The notes beneath the pieces were generated by a model, which was not told the DNA's origin, searched no databases, and saw only the letters and a program-made list of their open reading frames with translations. From Parvicella sp963922585 (GTDB lineage: Bacteria; Bacteroidota; Bacteroidia; Flavobacteriales_D; Parvicellaceae): a stretch of 20,074 nt of DNA. This document shows, piece by piece, positions 7,734 to 15,126 of the stretch (the first letter of the stretch is position 1; the number at the start of each line of letters is the position of its first letter). The stretch lies in NCBI GenBank assembly GCA_963922585.1, contig CAWUIK010000055.1:1-20074 (forward strand). The letters are read 5' to 3'. The position numbers and the translations under genes were made by a program.

Positions 7734-7988
7734 TTAATCATGCCACCTTTTGTGTCTCTTATTGAATGTTGACAATTCAATATTTCCAAACATCTTATTT
7801 AACAAAAGTGAAACTCCCATGGCTCCACCATCCAAAAAATGATTAGGTAAAAGGAATTCTTTCAATCCAATGGTTGCCATGATTACTCCAATTGAAATCA
7901 AAGCAAAATCTTTGATTTGTCTTGTATAAACAATTCTTGTAATCCTGCTACTTTCTTTGTAAACATTGGAAAAAAAAGTTTTCACCAT
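7734..7988 (-). pseudogene. Truncated YitT-family membrane protein gene
   Basis: Only 84 codons. After an N-terminal basic segment the protein contains KDFALISIGVIMATIGLKEF, then LLPNHFLDGGAMGVSLLLNK and MFGNIE. This is the first membrane helix and the PN...DGG..G.SLLL motif that open YitT/DUF161-family proteins, normally about 280-300 residues with five to six helices and a C-terminal soluble domain. Directly after NIELS the frame changes to a hydrophilic tail (TFNKRHKRWHD) and stops. The 187 nt beyond show no hydrophobic coding sequence in any frame I read, so the other roughly 200 residues appear deleted, not just frameshifted. YitT-like proteins are uncharacterised putative transporters. 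It could be expressed as a short peptide, but I read it as a remnant. Confidence 0.75.
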
Positions 7989-8240
7989 AAAATTCAGTTT
8001 TGTAGCAAATTCAACTATTAAAAAACCATATAAGAACTATAAATATCTAAATAATTTCAATCAACTCAATCAAATATTTATTGATAAAAGTATTGATATT
8101 TATGTAATATATTTCTAAGAAATTATGATCTATTGAGGTGGTTAGATTAATATCATGTAAATAAATTTAACTTTTAAACAAAGAAATAATGTCAATCCAT
8201 TAAACTTCCTACCTTTGCACGCTAAATTTTAAAACATTTT
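7989..8240. other. Divergent AT-rich spacer between the YitT remnant and typA
   Basis: 252 nt without a supportable gene. It contains the typA promoter near its right end and two spaced TATTGATA-like words around 8090-8130. No RNA gene or stable hairpin was seen. Confidence 0.6.
8210..8217 (+). promoter_or_regulatory. Perfect -7 box (TACCTTTG) of typA
   Basis: Full TAnnTTTG match followed by CA, 23 nt before the typA ATG. A weak -33-like AATG lies 18 nt upstream. Confidence 0.7.
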
Positions 8241-9998
8241 ATGTCATCTATTAGAAACATTGCGATTATCGCACACGTTGACCACGGTAAAACTACTTTG
8301 GTGGACAAAATCATTTACGCTTGCCAAACTTTAGACCCAAGAAAAGAGACTTCTGAATTAATATTAGATAACAACGATTTGGAAAGAGAAAGAGGAATTA
8401 CTATTCTTTCTAAAAACGTTTCCGTAAACTATAAAGGTGTAAAAATCAACATTATTGACACCCCAGGTCACGCTGACTTTGGAGGAGAGGTTGAAAGAGT
8501 ACTTAAAATGGCAGATGGAGTTTTACTTTTAGTAGATGCTTTTGAAGGACCTATGCCTCAAACAAGATTTGTTTTGACTAAAGCCATTGAATTAGGATTA
8601 AAACCGATTGTTGTTGTAAATAAAGTGGATAAAGACAATTGTACACCTGAATTGGCTCAAGACAACGTATTTGATTTGATGTTTAACGTAGGTGCCAACG
8701 AAGAACAGTTGGACTTTGTAACTATATTCGGATCTGCTAAAAACGGATGGATGAGTACAGATTGGAAAAAACCAACTGACAATATGTTCCCTCTTTTGGA
8801 CGCTGTTTTGGAAAACATTCCTGAAGCACCCTACAATGAGGGAACGCCTCAAATGCAAATCACTTCACTAGATTTCTCAGCATTTACTGGAAGAATTGCT
8901 ATTGGTCGACTTTTGAGAGGTGACTTAGAAATCAACAAAGACTACACACTTTGTAAAGCAGATGGAAATAAAAAAATAAGAATTAAAGAACTTCATGTAT
9001 TTATTGGTCTTGGAAAAGAAAAAGTAGATAAAGTAAGAAGTGGAGACATCTGTGCTGTAGTTGGAATTGAAGATTTTGAGATTGGAGATACCATAGCAGA
9101 TTTAGAAAATCCTGAAGCGATTTCTAGAATTAAAGTAGATGAACCAACTATGAGTATGTTATTTACCATCAACAACTCACCATTTTTTGGAAAGGAAGGC
9201 AAATTCGTTACCTCACGTCACTTGAGAGATAGATTATACAAAGAAACTGAGAAAAACCTTGCCCTGAGAGTAGAAGATACTGGAAGTGAAGATAAATTCA
9301 ACATTTTCGGAAGAGGTATTCTTCACTTGTCTGTTTTGATTGAAACCATGAGAAGAGAAGGATATGAATTACAAGTAGGAAAACCACAAGTAATCGAAAA
9401 AGAAATTGATGGCGTAAAATGTGAACCCATAGAATTGTTGGTCATCGATGTTCCTGAAGATTTCTCTGGTAAAGCAATAGAATTGGTAACTCAAAGAAAA
9501 GGGGATTTATTGGTAATGGAACCTAAAGGAGATTTACAACACCTGGAATTCGAAATTCCTTCTAGAGGTTTGATTGGTTTGAGAAATAACATTCTTACTG
9601 CAACTGCTGGTCAAGGAATTATGACACACGTTTTTAAAGAATTTGCTCCTTTCAAAGGAGACATTCCTGGAAGAATGAAAGGTTCTTTAATATCTACAGA
9701 AATGGGTCCTGCTACAGCATTTGCCATCAACAGACTTCAAGATAGAGGTAAATTTTTTGTTGGACCACAAGATGTTATCTACAAAGGACAAGTAGTTGGA
9801 GAACATTCCAGAGACAACGATTTAGAAGTAAACCTTGTAAAAGGAAAACAATTGACCAATATGAGAAAATCAGGTTCTGATGAAGCAATGAAAATTGCTC
9901 CCAAAACAGTTTTCTCATTGGAAGAAGCAATGGAATACATCGCAGAAGATGAATACTTGGAAGTAACTCCAGTAAGTTTAAGAATGAGAAAAATCTAA
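8241..9998 (+). CDS. typA: Translational GTPase TypA/BipA
   Basis: Ribosome-associated GTPase of the EF-G-like family, involved in 50S assembly and growth under stress or cold. G1 is AHVDHGKT (11-18), the switch region carries RERGITI, G3 is DTPGHADFGG starting at residue 73, and G4 is NKVD at 127-130. The downstream EF-Tu domain II-like segment, the SPFFGKEGKFVTSRHLRDRL block and the TypA-specific C-terminal domain (IPSRGLIGLRNNILTATAGQ, GEHSRDNDLEVN, KQLTNMRKSGSDEAM) are all present. The protein has 585 residues and ends at LRMRKI; relatives I recall continue about 12 residues with a YLDExERKR-like tail. A strong terminator follows. Single-gene transcript. Confidence 0.96.
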   Translation: MSSIRNIAIIAHVDHGKTTLVDKIIYACQTLDPRKETSELILDNNDLERERGITILSKNVSVNYKGVKINIIDTPGHADFGGEVERVLKMADGVLLLVDAFEGPMPQTRFVLTKAIELGLKPIVVVNKVDKDNCTPELAQDNVFDLMFNVGANEEQLDFVTIFGSAKNGWMSTDWKKPTDNMFPLLDAVLENIPEAPYNEGTPQMQITSLDFSAFTGRIAIGRLLRGDLEINKDYTLCKADGNKKIRIKELHVFIGLGKEKVDKVRSGDICAVVGIEDFEIGDTIADLENPEAISRIKVDEPTMSMLFTINNSPFFGKEGKFVTSRHLRDRLYKETEKNLALRVEDTGSEDKFNIFGRGILHLSVLIETMRREGYELQVGKPQVIEKEIDGVKCEPIELLVIDVPEDFSGKAIELVTQRKGDLLVMEPKGDLQHLEFEIPSRGLIGLRNNILTATAGQGIMTHVFKEFAPFKGDIPGRMKGSLISTEMGPATAFAINRLQDRGKFFVGPQDVIYKGQVVGEHSRDNDLEVNLVKGKQLTNMRKSGSDEAMKIAPKTVFSLEEAMEYIAEDEYLEVTPVSLRMRKI

Positions 9999-10027
9999 GT
10001 TTCTCTTTAAATTATATACTTTTTTTT

Positions 10028-10062
10028 AAAACCGGTTTAAACATTTTAAATCGGTTTTTTTA
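10028..10062 (+). terminator. Rho-independent terminator after typA
   Basis: A stem of about 14 bp (AAAACCGGTTTAAA with TTTAAATCGGTTTT, one G-U pair) around a 3-nt loop, running into a T7 tract. Confidence 0.88.
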
Positions 10063-10131
10063 TTCTTAAAATTTTCAGATATACTCATATTAAGAACTCT
10101 GTTGTATAATTTCATATTAGATTAAAATACA

Positions 10132-10183
10132 ATAAAAAATCTAAATCATCTGCGTTCCTTTGGAATTATGAAAATTTGAAAAA
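10132..10183 (+). repeat. Left direct repeat flanking the MNT/Bro-N cassette
   Basis: The core 10146-10183 (38 bp, beginning TCATCTGCGTTCC) is repeated at 11551-11588 with a single T/A mismatch. The similarity continues leftwards more loosely through an ATAAAAAA-TCT stretch. The ATCTGCGT words resemble dispersed intergenic repeats seen in Bacteroidota. No coding function in the spacer. Confidence 0.85.
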
Positions 10184-10210
10184 GATGTGTTTTTTTTAAG
10201 AATATTGATT

Positions 10211-10218
10211 TACTTTTG
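10211..10218 (+). promoter_or_regulatory. Perfect -7 box (TACTTTTG) of the MNT gene
   Basis: Full TAnnTTTG match, 18 nt before ATG 10237. This spacing, like that of other genes here, supports 10237 as the ancestral start, although that ATG is out of frame with the rest of the gene. Confidence 0.6.
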
Positions 10219-10236
10219 AATAAAATTTATAATTAT

Positions 10237-10535
10237 ATGAACTTAATAGAAAACATTATAAAGACATCTTAAATTTATGCAAATTGCATAAGGTAAAATC
10301 TTTATATGCTTTCGGTTCGGTTTTAACAGATAAATTCAACAAGGAAAGTGATGTTGATTTGATTGTTGATTTTGAAAATTTGGATGTACTAGATTATGGA
10401 GATAATTATTACAACTTAAAATTTTCGCTTGAAAATATTTTAAAAAGAAATATTGATTTATTAGAAGAAAAAGCAATAAAAAATCCTTATTTTAGAAAGG
10501 CATTAAATCAAAGTAAAGTATTGATTTATGGATGA
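10237..10535 (+). pseudogene. MNT-type nucleotidyltransferase (HEPN/MNT antitoxin family), frameshifted near its start
   Basis: Minimal nucleotidyltransferase of the MNT family, which in HEPN/MNT toxin-antitoxin pairs AMPylates and silences the HEPN ribonuclease. The catalytic motif is intact: LYAFGSVLTDKFNKESDVDL, i.e. GS followed by DxD, with a third Asp in NIDLLEE. The ending NPYFRKALNQSKVLIYG is typical of the family. The ATG at 10237 reads MNLIENIIKTS and stops. One extra A in the AAAA run at 10250-10253 would join it as MNLIEKHYKDILNLC to KLHKVKSLYAFGS, a normal N terminus. So a 1-base deletion, or a sequencing error, is likely. A TTG at 10284 could start a shorter product beginning directly at the core fold. 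The HEPN partner ATG overlaps its end. Confidence 0.82.
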
Positions 10536-10554
10536 TAATATTAAAAATAACTAA
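10528..10554 (+). pseudogene. Remnant of the HEPN partner gene (first eight codons)
   Basis: An ATG overlapping the last codons of the MNT gene reads MDDNIKNN and then stops at 10552-10554. Bacteroidota HEPN (DUF86) partners of this MNT class commonly start with M-D-D-x-I-K and overlap the MNT gene in this way. The rest of the expected 110-residue HEPN protein is absent; the Bro-N gene begins 27 nt later. The evidence is positional plus six matching residues recalled from the family, so it is suggestive rather than proven. Confidence 0.5.
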
Positions 10555-10559
10555 TTTTA
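10552..10559 (+). promoter_or_regulatory. Candidate -7 box (TAATTTTA) of the Bro-N gene
   Basis: Seven of eight positions of TAnnTTTG, 22 nt before the ATG at 10582, the same spacing as for other genes here. It overlaps the stop codon of the HEPN remnant. Confidence 0.4.
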
Positions 10560-10581
10560 TATATTCTTAATTTTAACTCGA

Positions 10582-11445
10582 ATGAGTATAGAAAATGATA
10601 TAAAAATATTTGACCAAAAGCAAGTTCGAACACAATGGGTCGAGGAGGAGGAAAAGTGGTATTTTGCAATTGTGGACGTTGTGGCAATTTTAACAGAAAG
10701 TCCTAATCCTCAAGTATATTGGCGCGTATTAAAAAAAAGATTGAAAGACGAGGGTAATGAAACCGTTACAAATTGTAACGGTTTGAAAATGCGAGCACCT
10801 GACGGTAAAATGCGAGTTACTGATGTTGCTGATACTGAACAACTTTTTCGATTAATTCAATCTATACCTTCACCAAAAGCAGAGCCTTTTAAAGTATGGT
10901 TGGCACAAGTTGCATCTGAACGTTTGGACGAAATGCAAGACCCCGAGATTTCTATTGACAGAGCTTTGGAACAATATATGAAACTAGGCTATTCAGAAAA
11001 TTGGATTAACCAACGACTGAAAAGTATTGAAATACGAAAAGAACTTACAGACGAATGGAAAAAAAGAGGTCTAAAAGAAGGTATTCAATTTGCGACACTT
11101 ACAGACATCATTACCAAAGCTTGGGCAGGAAAAACAACCAAAGAGTATAAAATTCTTAAAGGATTAAAAAAAGAAAATCTTCGAGACAATATGACAAATA
11201 CCGAATTGATTTTAAATATGCTTGCAGAGGCTTCTACCAAAGACATTTCACAATCTACAAATCCAGAAACATTTTAAGAAAGTGCTAAAGTTGCAAAACG
11301 AGGCGGTAAAATTGCGGGAGATGCCCGAAAAGCATTGGAAACACAAACGGGCAAAAAAGTAGTTACATCGTTAAACGCTAAGACAGTAATAAAAGGAAAA
11401 GACGATGCCAAACAGATAGAAAACAAAAAAACGAAAGGCAAATAG
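10582..11445 (+). pseudogene. Bro-N domain (phage antirepressor-type) protein gene, interrupted by an in-frame stop
   Basis: The first 231 codons encode a Bro-N domain (about 8-115: QVRTQWVEEEEKWYFAIVDV, YWRVLKKRLKDEGNE, KMRVTDVADTEQLFRLIQSI, PSPKAEPFKVWLAQVASERL) and a C-terminal part with LGYSENWINQRLKSIEIRK, ELTDEWKKRGLKEGIQFATL and LRDNMTNTELILNMLAE. Such proteins are DNA-binding, related to prophage antirepressors; many sit in accessory islands. After KDISQSTNPETF comes TAA at 11275-11277, but the same frame then continues for 55 codons (ESAKVAKRGGKIAGDARKAL and onward, Lys-rich) to TAG at 11443-11445. That segment matches the expected family C terminus, so the stop is probably a nonsense mutation. 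Arginine is encoded 9 times by CGN and 3 by AGA before the stop, unlike neighbouring genes. A truncated product may still bind DNA. Confidence 0.85.
10760..10784. repeat. Perfect 12-bp inverted repeat inside the Bro-N gene
   Basis: AAACCGTTACAA and its exact reverse complement TTGTAACGGTTT are separated by one base. It lies in the codons for ETVTNCNGL, so it may be a coding coincidence, or an operator-like site or hairpin. Confidence 0.8.
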
Positions 11446-11534
11446 AAAACCAGTCCATAAGCGCAAAACTAACTTTCACCTTCTTAGTTTATTCTTATTG
11501 AGTTTAAACCCCAAAATTAAAATCCGCTTAAATC

Positions 11535-11588
11535 ATAAAAAAAATCTGCGTCATCTGCGTTCCATTGGAATTATGAAAATTTGAAAAA
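11535..11588 (+). repeat. Right direct repeat flanking the MNT/Bro-N cassette
   Basis: The core 11551-11588 matches 10146-10183 at 37 of 38 positions, in direct orientation. The copy is preceded by a second AATCTGCG word. The 287-nt spacer 11446-11732 holds only this repeat and the valS promoter. Confidence 0.85.
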
Positions 11589-11702
11589 ATTTAAAATTTT
11601 GAACAAAATTCTCAATTCGCTAAGAAATTATATTTTATCATAGATAATTCAATTTCCCAACAAAAAACATCTTCCTAAAGGCAATATATTGATGGAGTTT
11701 TC

Positions 11703-11710
11703 TAATTTTG
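11703..11710 (+). promoter_or_regulatory. Perfect -7 box (TAATTTTG) of valS
   Basis: Full TAnnTTTG match followed by TAT, 22 nt before the valS ATG. No T-box or other leader structure is visible, and the leader is very short. Confidence 0.65.
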
Positions 11711-11732
11711 TATCCTCAAATCAAACAAAACA

Positions 11733-14366
11733 ATGGAAATTCCTAAAATATACGAATCAGACAAGACAGAGAGCAAGTGGTATGACTACTGGATGAAAAA
11801 TGGTTTTTTTAATTCACAACCCGATGAAAGAGAAGCCTATACCATCGTAATTCCTCCACCAAACGTTACAGGAGTGTTACACATGGGGCACATGCTCAAC
11901 AACACTATTCAGGATGTCTTGGTGAGAAGAGCACGTATGTTAGGAAAAAACGCTTGTTGGGTTCCTGGTACAGATCACGCTTCCATTGCTACCGAAGCAA
12001 AAGTGGTAAACAAACTTAAAGCCGAAGGTATCGACAAAAAAAACTTGACGCGTGATGAATTTTTGGAACATTGCTGGGAATGGACGCACAAACACGGAGG
12101 AATTATCTTAGATCAGTTAAAAAAACTAGGTGCATCTTGCGATTGGAATCGTACGCATTTTACCATGGACGAAGGGTATTATAAAGCCGTAATCCAAGTA
12201 TTTGTTGATTTGTTTGAAAAAGGAATGATTTATCGTGGTGTGCGAATGGTGAATTGGGATCCACAAGCACATACTGCTTTGAGCGATGAAGAAGTAAACT
12301 ACAAAGAGGTTAACTCTAAATTATATTACGTTAGATACAAAATTCAAGATGCAGAAGATGAGTGGGTAACGATTGCTACTACGCGTCCAGAAACTATTTT
12401 GGGAGATACTGCTATTTGTATCAATCCTACCGATGAAAGATACAAGCACTTGGCTGGTAAAAATGTAATCGTTCCTATTGCCAACAGAATTATTCCTATC
12501 ATCACTGATGAATATGTTGATCCAGAATTTGGAACAGGATGTTTGAAAATTACACCTGCTCACGATCCTAATGATTATGAAATAGGTATCAAACACAATT
12601 TAGATAGTATAGATATTTTCAATGATAATGGTACACTGAATGAAAACGGTGGTGAATACCAAAATAAAGACCGTTTTGATGTAAGAAAAAAAATCGCAAA
12701 GGATTTGGAAGCACAAGGCTACCTTATCAAAACCGAAGACCATATCAATAAAATTGGATTCTCAGAAAGAACAGATGCTGTAATTGAGCCTAAACTGTCT
12801 TTACAATGGTTTTGTAAAATGGAAGATTTAGCAAAACCTGCTTTGGACAACGTGATGAACGACAATATTGCTTTTCATCCGCCAAAATTCAAAAACTCTT
12901 ACAAACATTGGATGGAAAACATCAAAGATTGGTGTGTTTCTAGACAATTGTGGTGGGGACATCAAATCCCTGCTTACTTCTTCGGAAAAGGGATGAACGA
13001 TTATGTAGTTGCTAATTCTATTGTAGAGGCTTTGGAAAAAGCAAAAGCGATTACAGGCAATGCTAAAATGACTGTTCATGATTTAAAACAAGACGAAGAT
13101 GTAATGGACACTTGGTTTTCATCATGGTTGTGGCCTATTGCTGTTTTTGGAGGATTCGACAAAGACAACGATGGAAAAGAAATAGACTACTACTACCCTA
13201 CCAATGACTTAGTGACTGCTCCTGAAATCATGTTTTTCTGGGTAGCCAGAATGATTATGGCAGGTTACGAATACAAAGGAGAATTGCCTTTCAAAAACGT
13301 ATATTATACAGGAATTGTTAGAGATAAATTGGGTAGAAAAATGTCCAAATCTCTTGGAAACAGCCCCGATCCACTTAGTTTGATAGAAAAATATGGTGCT
13401 GATGGTGTTCGTGTAGGAATGTTATTGAGCAGTCCAGCGGGAAACGATTTACCTTTCGATAGCGCGCAATGCGAACAAGGAAGAAACTTTACCAATAAAA
13501 TTTGGAATGCTTTCAGATTGGTAAAATCTTGGGAAGTGAAAGATTTTGAGCAACCCGAATACGCAAAAAAAGGAATCGAGTGGTTTGAAAATCAACTCAA
13601 TGCTAGATTGGTAGAAATCAATTCGAGTTACGATCAATTTAGAATTTCCGAAGCGTTGATGTCCACCTACAAATTGGTTTGGGATGATTTCTGCTCTTGG
13701 TATTTGGAAATCGCAAAACCTGCTTATGGACAGCCGATTGACAGCACTACTTACCAAAAGACATTAGAATTGTTCGAAGCTTTATTGAGAATCATTCATC
13801 CTTTCACACCTTTTATTGCAGAAGAATTATGGCATTTGATAAAAGAAAGACCAGATAAAGATTGTGTAATTGTGGCGAAATGGCCAGAAGCGAAAAAAGT
13901 AGATGAAACAATTACCAAAGGATTTGAAATCGCTGAAGAAGTAATTACCAACATTAGAAATATCAGAAAAGAGAAAAACATTGCCAATAAAGTTGAAATA
14001 GATTTAAGAATCAAGAAAAATCAAAATACAGATACTTCTTTTGATGCTATTATTCAAAAAATTGGTAACATTTCCTCTTTCGAATATATCGAAAACAAAG
14101 TGGATAATGCTTTTTCGTTTATCGTGAAATCCAATGAATTTTTCATTCCTTTCTCTGAAGATATAGATGTAGAGGCAGAAATTGCAAAATTGAAAGAAGA
14201 ATTGCAGTACACTAAAGGATTTTTGAAAAGTGTAGAAGGAAAACTCAATAATCAGAAATTTATGGCAGGTGCTCCAGAACAAGTAGTAGCTAACGAAAAG
14301 CGCAAACAAGAAGATGCTTTGAACAAAATCAAAGTTTTGGAAGAGAAGTTGGGGAGTTATGTATAA
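11733..14366 (+). CDS. valS: Valyl-tRNA synthetase
   Basis: Class Ia aminoacyl-tRNA synthetase that charges tRNA-Val and edits misactivated threonine. 877 residues, full length. The HIGH motif is HMGH at 50-53 within PPPNVTGVLHMGHML, and KMSKS is at 536-540 followed by LGN. The CP1 editing domain has TTRPET at 216-221 and the GTGCLKITPAHDPNDYEIG block. The anticodon-binding domain includes FTPFIAEELWHLI, and the C terminus (about 800-877) is the Val-specific coiled-coil arm, KLKEELQYTKGFLKSVEGKL through KIKVLEEKLGSYV. Monocistronic by layout: its own promoter upstream and a convergent operon downstream. No anomalies seen. Confidence 0.97.
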   Translation: MEIPKIYESDKTESKWYDYWMKNGFFNSQPDEREAYTIVIPPPNVTGVLHMGHMLNNTIQDVLVRRARMLGKNACWVPGTDHASIATEAKVVNKLKAEGIDKKNLTRDEFLEHCWEWTHKHGGIILDQLKKLGASCDWNRTHFTMDEGYYKAVIQVFVDLFEKGMIYRGVRMVNWDPQAHTALSDEEVNYKEVNSKLYYVRYKIQDAEDEWVTIATTRPETILGDTAICINPTDERYKHLAGKNVIVPIANRIIPIITDEYVDPEFGTGCLKITPAHDPNDYEIGIKHNLDSIDIFNDNGTLNENGGEYQNKDRFDVRKKIAKDLEAQGYLIKTEDHINKIGFSERTDAVIEPKLSLQWFCKMEDLAKPALDNVMNDNIAFHPPKFKNSYKHWMENIKDWCVSRQLWWGHQIPAYFFGKGMNDYVVANSIVEALEKAKAITGNAKMTVHDLKQDEDVMDTWFSSWLWPIAVFGGFDKDNDGKEIDYYYPTNDLVTAPEIMFFWVARMIMAGYEYKGELPFKNVYYTGIVRDKLGRKMSKSLGNSPDPLSLIEKYGADGVRVGMLLSSPAGNDLPFDSAQCEQGRNFTNKIWNAFRLVKSWEVKDFEQPEYAKKGIEWFENQLNARLVEINSSYDQFRISEALMSTYKLVWDDFCSWYLEIAKPAYGQPIDSTTYQKTLELFEALLRIIHPFTPFIAEELWHLIKERPDKDCVIVAKWPEAKKVDETITKGFEIAEEVITNIRNIRKEKNIANKVEIDLRIKKNQNTDTSFDAIIQKIGNISSFEYIENKVDNAFSFIVKSNEFFIPFSEDIDVEAEIAKLKEELQYTKGFLKSVEGKLNNQKFMAGAPEQVVANEKRKQEDALNKIKVLEEKLGSYV

Positions 14367-14438
14367 TCAAAAGTATATTTTAGTAAAATACAAATGTTTA
14401 TATTAGTAAAATAAACCTTGAGTATAAATTATATCGAA

Positions 14439-14897
14439 TTATGAATTTACCAGTAAGTCAAACTTCTGGTATATTTCTCCTTCACTTATATAACAGCCTT
14501 TTTGCATCATCTCGAAAAGTTCATCTTCTTTTTCCTTTTGGTAAGGTTTGGAGGTTTTTCTTACTTCCAATGCAGAAATAGGAATTTCTGAAAGAGGAGT
14601 TTTAGAAAAGTCTATTGAGGTTTCATTAGTTTGTAAATGGATTAGTGAAATCTGTTCTTCTTCAAACTTGAAAAGCATCCAAAATTGAGCCTCGCAAAAC
14701 TCTGCATACTTTGCTTTCTGCAACATACTTCCCATGATTACATCAGAGAATTCATCTATCTTTTGCTCACCAAAATCTGGATTGGTCTTTTTGAAATTTT
14801 CCCAATCTTGTGCTTCAATGCCATTTACGGCTAAAAACTGTATAAATTCTTTTTCCAACTTTTGCAATGCTTCTTTGCTCAACCTCTGAAATCTCAT
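14439..14897 (-). CDS. Hypothetical protein, resembling the Bacteroidota DUF6495 family
   Basis: 152 residues, soluble, no signal or membrane helix. The opening MRFQRLSKEALQKLEKEFIQ FLAVNGIEAQDW, the middle DEFSDVIMGSMLQKAKY and the end FEMMQKGCYISEGEIYQKFD follow the pattern I recall for the DUF6495 family: helix with LxxEFixFLa, a W-containing loop, then FSDxiw..vL.k..Y and a C-terminal G..is.GelY. The assignment is from memory. Function unknown. It is the last gene of a three-gene minus-strand operon; the upstream gene stops 7 nt before its ATG. It converges on valS. Confidence 0.75.
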   Translation of the reverse strand: MRFQRLSKEALQKLEKEFIQFLAVNGIEAQDWENFKKTNPDFGEQKIDEFSDVIMGSMLQKAKYAEFCEAQFWMLFKFEEEQISLIHLQTNETSIDFSKTPLSEIPISALEVRKTSKPYQKEKEDELFEMMQKGCYISEGEIYQKFDLLVNS

Positions 14898-14904
14898 GTC
14901 AACA

Positions 14905-15126
14905 TTAAATTAATTTATCTTTCAAAACCGACTCAATAACTTCCTGACTTTCGAGCGCTTTCATATACTTGAATCGCAAAGTATCTTCTTTTTCGATAAT
15001 CGAAAGTAAATCTTGGAACTTTTCCTCAGAAATTTCATCAATTTCTAGGTAAGAAAGGATTTGTTCCAATAAACTTTCTTTGTTTAATTGAATAGCATCT
15101 TTTATCGCTTCGATTTCTTCACTCAT
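14905..15126 (-). CDS. Small acidic helical protein of unknown function
   Basis: 73 residues, predicted almost entirely helical and acidic (many Glu, Ile and Leu: MSEEIEAIKDAIQLNKESLL, LSYLEIDEISEEKFQDLL, ALESQEVIESVL). No family was recognised. The ATG overlaps the stop codon of the upstream gene by four bases (ATGA), suggesting translational coupling, and the next gene follows after 7 nt. It probably acts with one of its two operon neighbours, but nothing in the sequence says how. Confidence 0.75.
   Translation of the reverse strand: MSEEIEAIKDAIQLNKESLLEQILSYLEIDEISEEKFQDLLSIIEKEDTLRFKYMKALESQEVIESVLKDKLI

Noticed and set aside
14374..14415. AT-only inverted repeat and TAGTAAAATA doublet between valS and the convergent operon, as a bidirectional terminator
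   Set aside because: The stem is short and purely A/T, with no T tract; too weak to call.
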